In this document: one piece after another, positions 33,414 through 44,538 of the stretch
How positions within the stretch are numbered: the first letter of the stretch is position 1
Layout: each line of letters begins with the position of its first letter
Assembly (NCBI GenBank): GCA_014218235.1
Contig: CM024766.1
Coordinates: 18,635,346 to 18,699,345, forward strand
DNA from: Colocasia esculenta
Taxonomy: Eukaryota > Streptophyta > Magnoliopsida > Alismatales > Araceae
Length of the DNA stretch: 64,000 bases
Direction: 5' to 3'
Position numbers and translations under genes: made by a program
The notes under the pieces: model-generated
What the model was told of the DNA's origin: nothing
What the model saw: the letters and a program-made list of their open reading frames with translations, nothing else
Databases searched by the model: none

Positions 33414-36240
33414 TTATAAATTACACATACCAATTTCTCTACGAATAGATGAAAATCTATTTTCAGCTAATGGTTTGGTAAAAATATCAGCTAATTGATG
33501 CATAATATCAACAAAATTAATGACAATATTTCTTGAACTTATATGATCTCCGATGAACTGATATCTGACCTCAATATGTTTGGTGTGTGAATGCTGAATA
33601 GGATTTTTTTTCTTAACTTGATGTCGCTTGTGTTGTCACACATCAATGGGATGTTTTTGAGTTTATGCCTGTAATCCTCCAATTGATGTTGTATCCATAG
33701 TAGCTGTGCACAATAACTCCCTGCTGCTACGTACTTAGCTTCTGTTGTGGATAATGATACTGAATTTTGTTTCTTAGAGGACCATGAGATTAAACATCCT
33801 GTAAGAAATTGACATGTTCCACTGGTGCTTTTTCGATCTAGCTTGCACCCAGCATAGTCAGCATCACTATAACCAACTAAATTAAATTCAAAATATTTAG
33901 GAAACCAGATACCTCGGTTACATATACCAACTAAATATCGAAAAAATCTTTTAACTACATTTAAATGAGATTCTTTAGGGTTTGCTTGATATCTAGCACA
34001 TAGACATACACTAAATATAATATCTGGTCTACTGGCAGTAAGATAAAGTAGTGATCCGATCATGCCTCTAAAGGATTTCTGATCAACAGGCTTGCCAAGG
34101 GAATCAATATCTATTTTAATGGATAAACTCATTGGTGTGCTTAGGGCCTTACTGTTATCAAAGCCAAATTTTTTGAGTAATTCTTTTGCATATTTGGCTT
34201 GACAAATATGAGTTCCATCCTCAGTTTGACTTATTTGAAGACAAAGAAAGTAGGTGAGTTCACCCATCATGCTCATTTTGAATTCACTTTGCATTAAAGT
34301 TTCAAAATATTTGCAGAGAACTTCATCAGTTGCTCCAAATATGATATCATCAACATAGATTTGAATGATAATTATATTATTTTTGATAGTTTTAGTGAAT
34401 AGTGTATTGTCTATTTTGCCTCTTATAAAATCATGGGATAGGAGGAAAGCACTTAGTTTTTCATACCAAGCATGTGGAGCTTCTTTTAATCCATATAGTG
34501 TTTTACTTAATTTAAAAACATGATTGGGATACTCTATATTTTCAAGACCAGGAGGTTGATTTATATAGACTGCTTCTTTAATAACACAATTTAAGAATGC
34601 ACTTTTGACTTCCATTTGAAAAAGTTTCATGTTACGGGAGGCAGCAAAAGTAAGTAGTATTCTAATGGCTTCAAGTCTAGCTACAAGTGCATAAGTTTCA
34701 TCATAATCAATTCCTTCTTGTTGTGAATAACCTTGAGCTACAAGCCGGGCTTTGTTCCCTACAATATTTCCAGACTCATCTAATTTGTTTCTAGACACCC
34801 ATTTGGTGCCAATAACTAGATGATCCTGAGGTTTAGGAACCAAAGTCCAGACTTGGTTGCGGTCGAACTGGTTTAGTTCTTCCAACATGGCCATGATCCA
34901 GGATGCATCACTGAGAGCTTCATTTATTGATTTTGGTTCTATTAAGGATACAAGTGCACTATATTCATAGGACTTTAACATACCTCTTGTTCTTACCTTG
35001 TCATCTGGTCGTCCTAGAATGTTATCTTTAGGATAATCTTTGAGAAATTTCCATTCTTTGGGTAGATCATCAGGTGTTGTCCTTGTCTGTTGTAGGACTT
35101 CTAGTTTGTTTTCTTCATCATCCAGTTTTGTGCCTTCGAGTTCCTTGCTTAAATTTTCTGCTTCACTATCATGTTTGTTTTCTTCCATGGCACGATTGAT
35201 GATATAACATGCAGTATTGACAGGTTCAGCCCAGAGGTATTTCGGCAGACAGTAATCTGACAGCATAGTCCTTGTCATGTCAAGTAATGTTTTATTTTTT
35301 TGTTTTGCCACTCCATTTTATTGAGGTGTTCTAGGAGCTGAGAAGTTGTGTTGTATTCCATTTTCTTTACAGAAATCAGTAAACTCTTTGTTTTGAAATT
35401 CTCCACCATGATCTGATCTAATACTTATAATGTTAAATTTCTTATCCTTTTTCAGAAGTTTGCTGAGCTTTAAAAATACAAGGAATGTATCACTTTTGGA
35501 TTGCAGCAAGGAGACCCATGTGAATCTTGAATAGTCCTCCACTACTACATATCCATACAACTTTCCACCAAGGCTAGTAGTTCGCATTGGTCCAAACAGA
35601 TCTATGTGTAATAATTCAAAAGGTTTGGTGGTTGTCACTATGTTCTTTTGCTGGAATGAAGACTTGACTTGTTTCCTTTAATGCATGCGGAACAGATGCT
35701 TGAATTGTTTGTCTTTACATTTGGAAGACCTCTAACTAGGTCATACTTTTGAAGTTTCCTTATCACCGATGTGCTAGCATGCCCCAACCTTCGATGCCAT
35801 AAATCAAAGTCTTCTAAATCTTTAGCTGATAGGCAGACATCTTCTCTCTTTAGATCTTTTAGATGTAATATGTACAGGTTTTTATGTTTGACTGCTTCAA
35901 AAATCTTTTTACTTCCTTTGGCAATGACACATTTATCTTGTAAAAATTGTATCTAATGACCTTTGTCACACAGTTGACTTATACTCAGGAGATTGTGCTT
36001 CAGCCCTTCAACACATAATACATCTTCAATCAGAAATTTTGATTTTGTTGAGATATTTCCTTGACCAGCCACTTTTCCTTTCCGATTGTTTCCGAAGATT
36101 ACTTCCCCTTTATCAGATGTGATTGAAAAGAATAACTTCATATCTATAGTCATGTGCCTTGAGCATCCACTATCTAAAATCCATTTAGATGCTTTAAGGC
36201 TTTCCTGAAAAATAAAATTACTGAAACTTTTTGGTACCCA
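33414..36240 (-). pseudogene. pol: E4 pol: protease, integrase, RT, RNase H (590-codon open RT part)
   Basis: The protease motif WILDSGCSRHMT has DSG at 36166-36174. Integrase core is at 35638-35318 (HIDLFGP, RSDHGGEF) with a stop at the PQ*NGV site. The next frame (35311-33539, 590 codons) starts VAKQKNKT, where the catalytic Glu is Lys. At AVNTACYIINRAM it jumps straight into the acidic linker before RT, so about 100 integrase C-terminal codons are deleted in frame. RT has YVDD at residues 319-322, but its first catalytic Asp motif reads FQMEVKSAFLN (Glu234). RNase H has SDADYAGCKLDRKSTSG, and STTEAKY where STAEAEY is usual. A frameshift near 33540 precedes the end (FTKPLAENRF, stop at 33414). 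It is dead despite the long frame. Confidence 0.93.
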
Positions 36241-36956
36241 AGTTCTCTTAGGTTTTGAAGAGTTAGTTGAATGTAGTTTAGGTACCCATAACAGATGCTT
36301 AGTGGTGCAGGTAGTACGAGTGTGACCTAACTTATTGCAATGTGAACAACAGTCGATGTCTTATGTTATAGAGTTTTCCTTCTTTTGGTTGTTTGGTAAG
36401 TTTAATTTTTCAGTTACTGAATTTTTTGTTTCTTTTATAAATTTTGGTAATGGATATTACTTAGTATTTTTCGTTCTTTTCCCATTTTTCTTTGGAATGT
36501 ATCCAAGAGCATATTTTTCTTTTCCTTTTCTACAACCTTTTAGACAGAGCATTAAGAATGTTTTCCCATTAGTTAGTTTACTTAGAGATGTTTTTAAGTA
36601 TTCATTTTCCTTTTTAAGGTTTACTATTATGTTGCCTTGGATTTTTGAGTTTTTACTCTCTTCTTGTAGGTCCATGATATGCTCACGTAATTCTTCATTT
36701 AGATTGACTGTGTCTAATAGTTCTACTTCTCTATGTTTTACTTTTGTTTCAATTGTTTTTATATTAACATTAGTTCTTCTATTTTTTCTTCTTATTTTTT
36801 ATTTTTTCTTGTGATTGTTCTAACTTTTTATTTACTTTCTTTAACTCTTTTGAGGTTATCTTATATTTTTCATAAAGTTCATTAAAGGCACTTTCTAGAT
36901 CATCATCATCAGTTTCTAAACAAGAACTATAGAAAGTTTCAAAAATTACCTTTTCT
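36241..36956 (-). pseudogene. gag: E4 gag, 3' part (coiled coil and second knuckle)
   Basis: Downstream of the LINE the gag resumes with EEKVIFETFYSS, an acidic cluster and a Lys/Glu coiled coil (about 36900-36570). Then come KTFLMLCLKGCRKG and a second knuckle CSHCNKLGHTRTTC near 36340, ending in WVPKSF. Stops and shifts occur. Confidence 0.8.
36941..36956. repeat. LINE target-site duplication, copy 1
   Basis: AAATTACCTTTTCTTC, identical to 39441-39456. On the minus strand it encodes EEKVI of gag. Confidence 0.97.
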
Positions 36957-37103
36957 TCTTTTTTTTTGAAAAGCGGTCCTCAAGTGTAAAGTTGGGAGAG
37001 TGCACCCTCCCTCAGAGAGGGAAAATGTTCTCACTCCACCAGATTAGACCTGGGCCGAAACCATATATGATAAAAAGAGTGATGATACAAAAAAGCTACC
37101 CGG

Positions 37104-38186
37104 TCAAAAAATTCTAACATGATAGAGACCGGTTCTATCTAAAACTAAAGGCCTTTTACAAATATGAGGGATGCCTCTAGAGTCCCAATACACATTGTTC
37201 TCCTTAGACCAGCAACCAAAATTAGCCAAAGCATCTGCAACTTGATTTGTTTCACGGTAGCAATGGCGCAATAACGGATCTCGACCTTTCATCCGATCCT
37301 CAACTTCCTGCCACCACATGTAAGCTTGCCACGAAGGAAAAATTCTAGATTTAAAGGAGTTGACCAAAGCTAAGGAGTCCGAATAAATGATAGATAGGTG
37401 GATGCCAAGAAAATCAGCCACTCGAAGACCATCACACAAAGCTCTTGCTTCAGCGATCAAGCTATTCCCCTGGCCGTAGAAGTGAGCAAAAGCCACCACA
37501 AGAGAACCCCATCTATCTCGGATACATCCGCCTCCCCCACATATGCCAGGATTAACTTTACTAGCACCATCCACATTCAAACAATAATCATTAATAGGAG
37601 GCATCCACCGAATTAGCTTCATTTGCTTGCTAGAGAAGGACGGGGAGAAGCCAAATTGTTGAAGAACCTGTAGATCAACAATGAAGGGCTCCACTTTAAA
37701 GTGAGTATTTGTCAGGGAGTGGGCTCCCATAAACTGGATGCTTTTAATGACAGTCCCCACAGAAAACTGTTTACTCTCAAACCTAGCTTGACATCTCCAT
37801 TTCCATATCTCCCACAGCAGGAGGAGGAAACAATGAGTAGCAACAAAGCCCAAGGGAGAAGAAATATTTACAGCGAAGAGGAATCTCCAAATTCTTATCG
37901 TAATGTGATTGTGGAGATGAATATTAGGACTGATGAGCGGCATAAACCAGTGCCACAGGGAGGCTGCCAGGTCGCCCTTGATAAAAAGGTGGTTGTAATC
38001 CTCAATATTCGGAGATGTACAACATGAGCAACAAGAGACCATATAGATGCCAGTCTCAGCGATTCTTTGGTCCACAGGCACCGCCCTATGAAGGAGTTTC
38101 CAACAGAATAAAGAAGCTCTTCTGTAAAAGTAAGTATGCCAAATTTTATTCAAAGCACTCCTTCTCACCCCCACCAACCGAACCAA
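37104..38186 (-). pseudogene. LINE ORF2 C-terminus: zf-RVT and RNase H
   Basis: This 360-codon open frame starts in zf-RVT (IWHTYFYRRASLFCWKLLHR, with a Cys-rich SCCSCC near residues 51-56). It ends in a plant-LINE RNase H domain with the DEDD set visible: D206 (NVDGAS), E246 (AEARAL), D270 (YSDSLALV) and D318 (NQVADALAN). RNase H would remove RNA from the RNA-DNA hybrid during target-primed reverse transcription. The frame is separated from the RT frame by several breaks (38187-38500), so the ORF2 as a whole is dead although this domain looks complete. Confidence 0.92.
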
Positions 38187-39440
38187 GTTATACGCAGACT
38201 TGACCGAGAATTTTCCATCCTATGAAGGCCCCCAAACCCGCTGGTCATCTTCCTCATTCCCCCATCAAGAACACCATTAGGAAGAAAATCACGGATAGGA
38301 TGCTGAGGATTTAAGATAGCCTCCCTGAGCGAAATTTTTTCTCCATCATAAGGAGTAATCAGCAGCTCAGCAAGAGATCGTCCCCCCGCCAAACATCAGA
38401 TAACACATCAATCTCTTTACCATTCCCATGAATCCACCTGGTATGGTTTTGAATAATATCCTGAGCAGTAGTCCAAATTTTAGAAGAAAAACCCATACCT
38501 CTTCACAAACCACCAGACTTATACCGATTCCTAGCATAGAGCGCCCAACAAGATGAACCATTTTGAAAATTCCACATGGACTTCGCTGCAAGAGCAATCT
38601 GAACATGTTTAATATTGCGAACCCCCAATCCTCCTTCAGCAATAGGGTGTTGAATGGTGGACCAAGCCACCCAATGTCTTTTCTTCATGCCATCAGAATT
38701 ATTCCAGAAAAAAGCAGCACAAAGTTTATCAATATAACTCAGTAAACCAGTAGGTAAAGAAGAGGAGGCAGCAAGGTATACCAGTAGAGATGCCAGGACC
38801 GAATTTATGAGCGTTACTCTTCCTGCTTGTGAGATAAATCTAGGCTTCCAAGAGGCCAGCTTAACATTTATTTTCTGAATAAGAGGGGCGAAATCTAAAG
38901 AAAGAACCTTGCCAGGACGTAAGGGAACACCAAGGTAGATAAGAGGACCCCTTTCCCTTTTGAAACCGGTCTCCTCTTTAATTCTATTAACCATTTGAAA
39001 GGAAGCTTTTTCAGATATCATGAAACTACTCTTCACCTTGTTTATAACCTGCCCAGAGGAGGAAGAGTATTTGTTGAGGAAACTGATCAAAATCTTCACA
39101 TTCTGAATCCCTCCATTAAGGAAAATGAGGGTATCGTCAGCATAAAGAAGATGGGAGATGGGGGGGCAAACTCTAGGACCAGCATAAGGGCGCAGAGAAC
39201 CAGTATTAACCAGCTCCTTTAAACCCCTACTCAGGGCCTCTTCCATGATGATAAAAAGAGCTGGGGCGATAGGATCCCCTTGTCTGAGACCCTGAGTAGA
39301 ATGAAAGTACCCAGTAGGCGAACCATTGAAGAGCACAGAAAACCAACAATTGCTAATCATCATGCCAACATAAGTGATGAATCTGCTAGAGAAACCAAAT
39401 TTTCTCAAAACCGCAAATAGGAAATCCCACTCCAGAGTAG
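38187..39440 (-). pseudogene. LINE reverse transcriptase part, open to 38503
   Basis: From the LINE 5' junction at 39440 the frame is open to 38503 and encodes LEWDFLFAVLRKFGFS, GLRQGDPIAPALF, the catalytic LLYADDTLIF and IYLGVPLRPG, standard non-LTR RT blocks. It lies in frame with the upstream E4 gag (see the chimera at 38503-40137). After 38503 several frameshifts and stops precede zf-RVT. Confidence 0.93.
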
Positions 39441-40137
39441 AAATTACCTTTTCTTCAAGATGTGCCATGAAGGCACAATGTGCTTCTTCTGTGTAAGATT
39501 CAGAGCTTGAGGAGCTAGAGCTTGAGTCATCATTTTTCCATGTTGTAGCCATTGCTTTTCTTGATATTTTCTTGTACTTTTGTTGATTGCTCCTCATGTC
39601 TTTTCTTGAAGTTTCTTTTGAACATTTCTTCTTCAATCTTGGACAGTCGATCTTGAAATGTCCAGGTTGTTTACACTCATAGCAGACTGGATCTTTTGGT
39701 TTGCTCTTATTTCTTTTGTACTCTTTCCTGGATTGATATTTCTTTTTCTTGGCAATAATCCTCTGCAACCTTTTTGATAACAGTGCTTCTTCTTCATCAG
39801 TGTCATTAGTTGTCGATGAACCTATGTCATCACAGCTAGACAAAGGTGGTGCTGCTTTCAAAGCATTTGTTATTCTTTTCTTAGAAGAGCTCTCATTTAG
39901 TCTTTCCATATTGATTTCATGATCCATTAAGGATCCTATCAATTTTTCCATTTGTAGTATTGATAGATCATTAGCTTCTTCTATAGCAGTTACTTTAGGG
40001 GTCCATTTAATAGTTAATGATCTTAATATCTTCCTAACTGTTTCACTTTGACTAAGTTGTTTACCTAGTGCATTTAATCTGTTTGGTATATCAGTAAATC
40101 TAGTATACATTTGTGTTATAGATTCATTTTCTTCCAT
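38503..40137 (-). other. Chimeric open frame: E4 gag zinc knuckle fused to LINE RT (544 codons)
   Basis: One uninterrupted frame runs from gag (MEENESITQMYTRFTD, with a knuckle CYECKQPGHFKIDC at residues 152-165) through the LINE junction at about residue 233 into the RT (YADD at residues 332-335). The TSD codons EEKVI belong to gag, and the next residues STLEWD come from the LINE. The fusion is an accident of the insertion, but no stop separates the parts. I have no evidence for expression. The upstream gag start (40524) is separated from it by stops. Confidence 0.9.
39441..39456. repeat. LINE target-site duplication, copy 2
   Basis: AAATTACCTTTTCTTC, identical to 36941-36956. Confidence 0.97.
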
Positions 40138-40524
40138 TTTGAATTGTTAATATTTGGTGATAAGTATATCAATTCTAGTTTCCTTGACTTTGTCGGTTCC
40201 TTCATAAGTAACTTTTGGAGTGTCCCACATCTCCTTAGAAGTTTTACATGCTGACACACGATTAAATTCATTTTTAGATAATGCACAGCGTATAGTGCTT
40301 TTTGCACGATAACTTTTAGATATTCATTTCTTATCATCAACAGTCCATTTAGTGTTTTCTTCTGTACTAGGATTTTTACCTCCATCTTCAATAACTAGCC
40401 AAACGTCAAGATTTATACCTTGTATGAAGAATTCCATGCACGTTTTCTTGTAATTGTAATCTTGTCCATCAAAGAGAGGAGGGCGATTGATTGACTGACC
40501 TTCTTGTCCGAACTCAGCTGCCAT
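39441..40524 (-). pseudogene. gag: E4 gag, 5' part
   Basis: The start at 40524 reads MAAEFGQEGQSINRPPLFDG, the SIRE gag beginning. Stops follow after TVDDKK (about 40322) and at ITKY*QF (about 40150), with a shift between. From 40137 it is open through the capsid-like helices, the knuckle CYECKQPGHFKIDC and a Ser-rich block to the LINE insertion at 39440. Confidence 0.88.
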
Positions 40525-40556
40525 CTTCTCGAAATCGTTGCAATTGTTTTGAGAGA

Positions 40557-40572
40557 ACCCGCTCTGAAACCA
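40557..40572 (-). other. E4 primer binding site (tRNA-iMet-like)
   Basis: Minus-strand TGGTTTCAGAGCGGGT lies next to the LTR end CCAACA. It differs from the usual TGGTATCAGAGCGGG at one base. Confidence 0.85.
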
Positions 40573-40574
40573 CT

Positions 40575-42902
40575 TGTTGGATCGTTGGCAGTAGAGCTTT
40601 TCACCTACAGGGGGGGGTGAATAGGTGTTTTTCGTAGTGGAAGGCCTTTTAAAAATTACTTAAGAGCACATATTAGTTTTGTTAGTCAAACCACAAGGAA
40701 CACAGAGATTTTATCCTGGTTCGAATCTTCCTTCCAATGGAAGTCCTACGTCCAGTCCCTAAGACAAGCTTAGGATTTTCACTATCTTATCAAAGATACA
40801 ACACATCGGTGCTAACCAGTCTTCCCTTCCACTCAAGGGGAAACACTAACCGCTAGTTACAACTAGCCTTCCCTTCTACAAGGGGAACAACCCGCCAAGA
40901 CTACCTTGGCCTTCCCCCAACCAGAGGGGTATAGACCGCCAAGACTACCTTGACCTTCCCTCAACTAGAGGGTATTCTTAACTTTTAACAAGCTCCATAG
41001 ATGAAGAACTAGACCTCAGAAGGACTTCATACTGGAGGAATAAGATAGAGAGATTTCAGTCAAAAGATAGACTTCTTAAGACCAAGAAGAGAACCTTTAC
41101 AAGGCAAAACTGAAAGGCTGTTATCTACATGCACAGGCAAGGCTTCAAGTGGCGCCCATGCAATGTCTGTGGAGAGGAAGATTGATGCAGCACGCTTGCA
41201 CCTTTTTCACCCTTGCTCGTGTATGTGCTTGTTTCTCTTTTTCTTTCTTGTATGTGGCTTGTTATCTCACGCTCTGGATGGATGCTTTCTTTTTAACTTT
41301 CTTCATATATATATAGGCTTCATCTTTGTAGCCGTTGCTTGGACTGTTCGAATCTAGCTGTTGGAGATATAATCGTTGCTTAATCTATTTGAATCCATCA
41401 GTTAGAAAGAATAGTGCACATTTTTCTTTTTTGAGAGAGACGTGCATGTTTTTCTTTCAAGGGCGATGTGCATGTTGTTCAAACAGTTCTTGATGATGTT
41501 TCGTCTTTATCCTGAAATATACAAGTTCCAAGATATACTAGACTGTGCCCAGTATGTTAGCTACGAATATGATCATAGGTACTTGATAGCTATCAACAAT
41601 TAATGTTCTATGGAAAAAGGTTCTGCACACGGATAGGGTATGTAGTAGGTAGAGATCGTGAGTGCAGATCTGTTAAAGAGATAATATGGATGTTCTTGTG
41701 GCAGTTGTTAGAAAACCTTTTTCGCGGACTTTGACTTTGTGATCAGGATATATTTTTAAATTTATGGGACAGAGCCATAAGATTTATATACCTAAAGGTT
41801 ATTTTTGTATGTATTAAGAAGTTTGATCATGAGTTTATTAAATAAAATATATCATGAATAAGATACAAAATGTTAATGATGTATAATTGAATATATTTCA
41901 TTTTGTCTAATAAAGATATAGTGTTATGACATATCAGATTAGATGTAGTGATCTTCATATTTGTAGAAGTAAACTTCAAATATGACGAAGCTGACTTCGG
42001 ATATGACGAAGTGATCTTCGTATATGATGAAATGAATGATGAAGTGAACTTCGGATATGAAGATTTCAACATGATCAGTCGAAGTAAGATCTTTGTGTTT
42101 TACTTCACATATGACGAAGCTAACTTCAGATATGACGAAGTAAACTTCAGATAAAACGAAGTTAACTTCGGAATGACGAAGTGTACTTCGTATATCATGA
42201 TTTTAACATGATCAGTCGAAGTAAGATCTTTGTGTTTTACTTCACATATGACGAAGATAGCTTCAGATATGACGAAGTAAACCTCAGATAAAATGAAGTG
42301 AACTTCAGAATGGCGAAGTGTACTTCATATATCATGATTTTAACATGATCATTCAAAGTAAGATCTTTGTGTTTTACTTCGTATATGACTAAGCTAACTT
42401 TAGATATGACGAAGTAAACTTCGGATAAAATGAAGTGATCTTCGTATATGACAAAGTGAATGATGAAGTGAACTTCAGATATGAAGATTTCAACATGATT
42501 AGTCGAAGTAGGATCTTTGTGTTTTTACTTCACATATGACGAAGCTAACTTTAGATGTGATGAAGTATACTTCGGATATGACAAAGTGAACTTTGGATAT
42601 TACGAAGTAAACTTTGAATATCATGATTCTAACATAATCAGTTGAAGTAAGATCTTCATGTTTTGCTTTGTATATGACGAAGTGAACTTCAGATTTTTCT
42701 TTAGCAAATGAAGTTATACTTATAATTTCTTAGAGATGATTTGTATACATGCGCATGCTTTAGGGATTCTATTTATGATATGAGGGACATATTGTTTTGT
42801 TTATAAGTAGATAAATGTTTATTTTGTCATCTTCAAAACTATTGTATATTATAGATTAAATCTTTAATTATGCAAAGTATCTATTTGAATAGAGGTTCAA
42901 CA
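40575..42902 (-). repeat. E4 5' LTR (2328 bp)
   Basis: Matches 24136-26668 without the (TA)n insertion. It has a G-run of eight near 40612, a TATATATATA at about 41306-41316 and the CGAAGT/ACTTCG array at about 41960-42700. The frame at 41163-41357 is LTR. Confidence 0.93.
41960..42700 (-). repeat. CGAAGT/ACTTCG array in E4 5' LTR
   Basis: The same inverted-word array as 25640-26465, with somewhat different unit number and many CG-to-TG/CA changes. Confidence 0.88.
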
Positions 42903-43516
42903 ATAATAGAGTCTCCTAAAAGTTTTTAGAGATAAATCATACCCTTTGTAAATCATACCCTTTACATTTATGAGTTTTCACTAAATGTGTGTCGACACCA
43001 GTTTTCATGTGTGTCAATACAATTTCAGTTCCAACTTACTAGGAGGAAACTTGTGACGACCTGATTAACAACTAGTGTCGACGCAATTGTGACTTTGTTT
43101 TTTAGGAGCTTATTGGGTAGACTACGTCTGTCGACCTAACTTCCAATGTGTGTTGACACAACTGTGACTTTGTTCTTCAGGAGCTTACTGGGCAGACTAT
43201 GTGGTCGACCTGACTTCCATGTGTGTCGACAGAACTTTGACAAAATTGTGTAAACCTGTATGTATAAAGGGTGAACCGTTAAACATGTCATTATCATCAA
43301 AATTGAAATATGAGTATCAAAACCATATTTTTTAATCATTACTATATATGTACAATATTCATCATCAAAATCAAAGTATGAGTGTTTAGACCTCATCCAC
43401 AACCACAATTTTAGTCATCATCCAAATGAATACACAACTCAACAACCTTCCCAAAATATGCAATATGGCATCAAATTGTGTATAATATGTCATCATCAAA
43501 ACACCACAACTCAACA
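42903..43516 (-). repeat. E6 3' LTR, U3 part
   Basis: The minus strand begins TGTTGAGTTGTGG at 43516, after the polypurine tract. It runs to the E4 insertion and continues at 24135. GTCGAC words and decayed forms (GTCAATAC, GTTGACAC) are spread over 42990-43230. Confidence 0.82.
42990..43232 (-). repeat. GTCGAC words in E6 LTR U3
   Basis: Five GTCGAC cores and two decayed versions in which CG has become CA or TG lie in about 240 bp. The cluster sits upstream of the TATA box at 24004, as in E1 and E3. Confidence 0.83.
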
Positions 43517-43528
43517 ATCTCCCCTTTT
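43517..43528 (-). other. E6 polypurine tract
   Basis: Minus-strand AAAAGGGGAGAT-like run next to the LTR start at 43516. Confidence 0.8.
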
Positions 43529-44538
43529 GATGATGAACAAACATGATAACATCCTTTAAAAACATGAACAACATTCTTTCACATATAACATTCTCTCCCC
43601 TTTTTGACAACATCAAAAAGAGTGGAGGACCATGCATGCAATGTCATCTCTCCCCCCCCCTTTTTTTTAAGCTATCTCCGTTTAGAAACTCCCCCCTTAA
43701 TCAGTGAAATGAATGTTTCCCCCTTTTCTTATAATAACACAAGATGATGATGTGAGATTGATTGATTAGCAAGAATCAATAATTTGGGCTAGATTCTGAG
43801 AGCAAGAAGGGTATGCTCCCCCTGAAAGTGAGGTTTGTATTGCAAGGCAAAACATTTGATCTTCAAGGAATGTGAAGATAGCAAGAATAGATGATTTAGT
43901 ATATGAGAGATATATATTGTAACCTTTCATAATGTGCAATAAGGGTTAAGAATGAAGATGATTTTATTGAGTTCTTATGTCAGTTCTTTATCATTAAAAA
44001 TCACTTCAAAAATTTTATTTACAAATGTGACATGATTTGTGTGCCTAAATTGAGTTTTCAAAAGTGTATATCATTAGAAAATCAAGTTTTTAATCTTAAC
44101 ACAATGTAGAATAACTCCTTAACATTCTTGAACAACATGAATTCTATTTTAGGTTAGCTGCACTCTATACACCTTTTTCTTTTTCTGTTTATTTCTTTCA
44201 TTTGTGATATTTTAGGAAATTTAGCAAAGAAGATTAAATTCATGCTTTCTGTGCAAGCACACACACTTACCTAGTGCAAGAGTGTCTGACTACTAGGCAT
44301 GTTAACCATTTGTTTGCTTCTTTTTAAACAGAGATAACTTAGAAGCACCTTTTAACTCAAGTACAACTACGACTTAGGTGGAATAACCTGGTTACTCAGT
44401 GTACTAATCATTGCTCTGAAATTTTCCTTGAAATCTTTCTTTTTCCTGAAAATTTTCTTTCAAAACTTTTATTACTTTTCATTAGGTGACAAGTAGCTTT
44501 TCCCTTGATAGATCATGGTCTTGGGTTGTTAAGATATT
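43529..44538 (-). other. E6 3' internal region, non-coding
   Basis: AT-rich DNA with several CCCCC-rich tracts (for example 43651-43660, 43691-43697 and 43718-43724), which are decoy purine tracts on the minus strand. No protein is recognisable. It stops where the T5 LTR begins. Confidence 0.7.

Larger units (their letters stand above)
36957..39440 (-). mobile_element. 5'-truncated L1-type LINE inserted in E4 gag
   Basis: A 16-base perfect duplication (36941-36956 and 39441-39456) flanks the 2484 bp. A poly-T of nine at 36957-36965 (poly-A on the minus strand) marks the 3' end. The minus strand encodes the end of LINE ORF2: RT from about the YADD region, a zf-RVT domain and an RNase H. The endonuclease and the first part of RT are missing, the usual 5' truncation. 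It inserted after E4 did, because it interrupts E4 gag cleanly. Confidence 0.96.
24136..42902 (-). mobile_element. E4: SIRE-type copia element with two nested insertions
   Basis: LTRs lie at 24136-26668 and 40575-42902, with an iMet-like PBS inside the right LTR and a polypurine tract inside the left LTR, so the element reads on the minus strand. The flanks are GTAAT (24131-24135) and ATAAT (42903-42907), a target duplication with one change. Order: gag (40524 down to about 36250, split by a LINE), pol (36240-33414), an extra ORF (32991 to about 28440, split by solo LTR A), and a second extra reading region (28422-26856). It lies within the 3' LTR of E6. Without inserts it would be about 13.2 kb. 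Confidence 0.93.
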
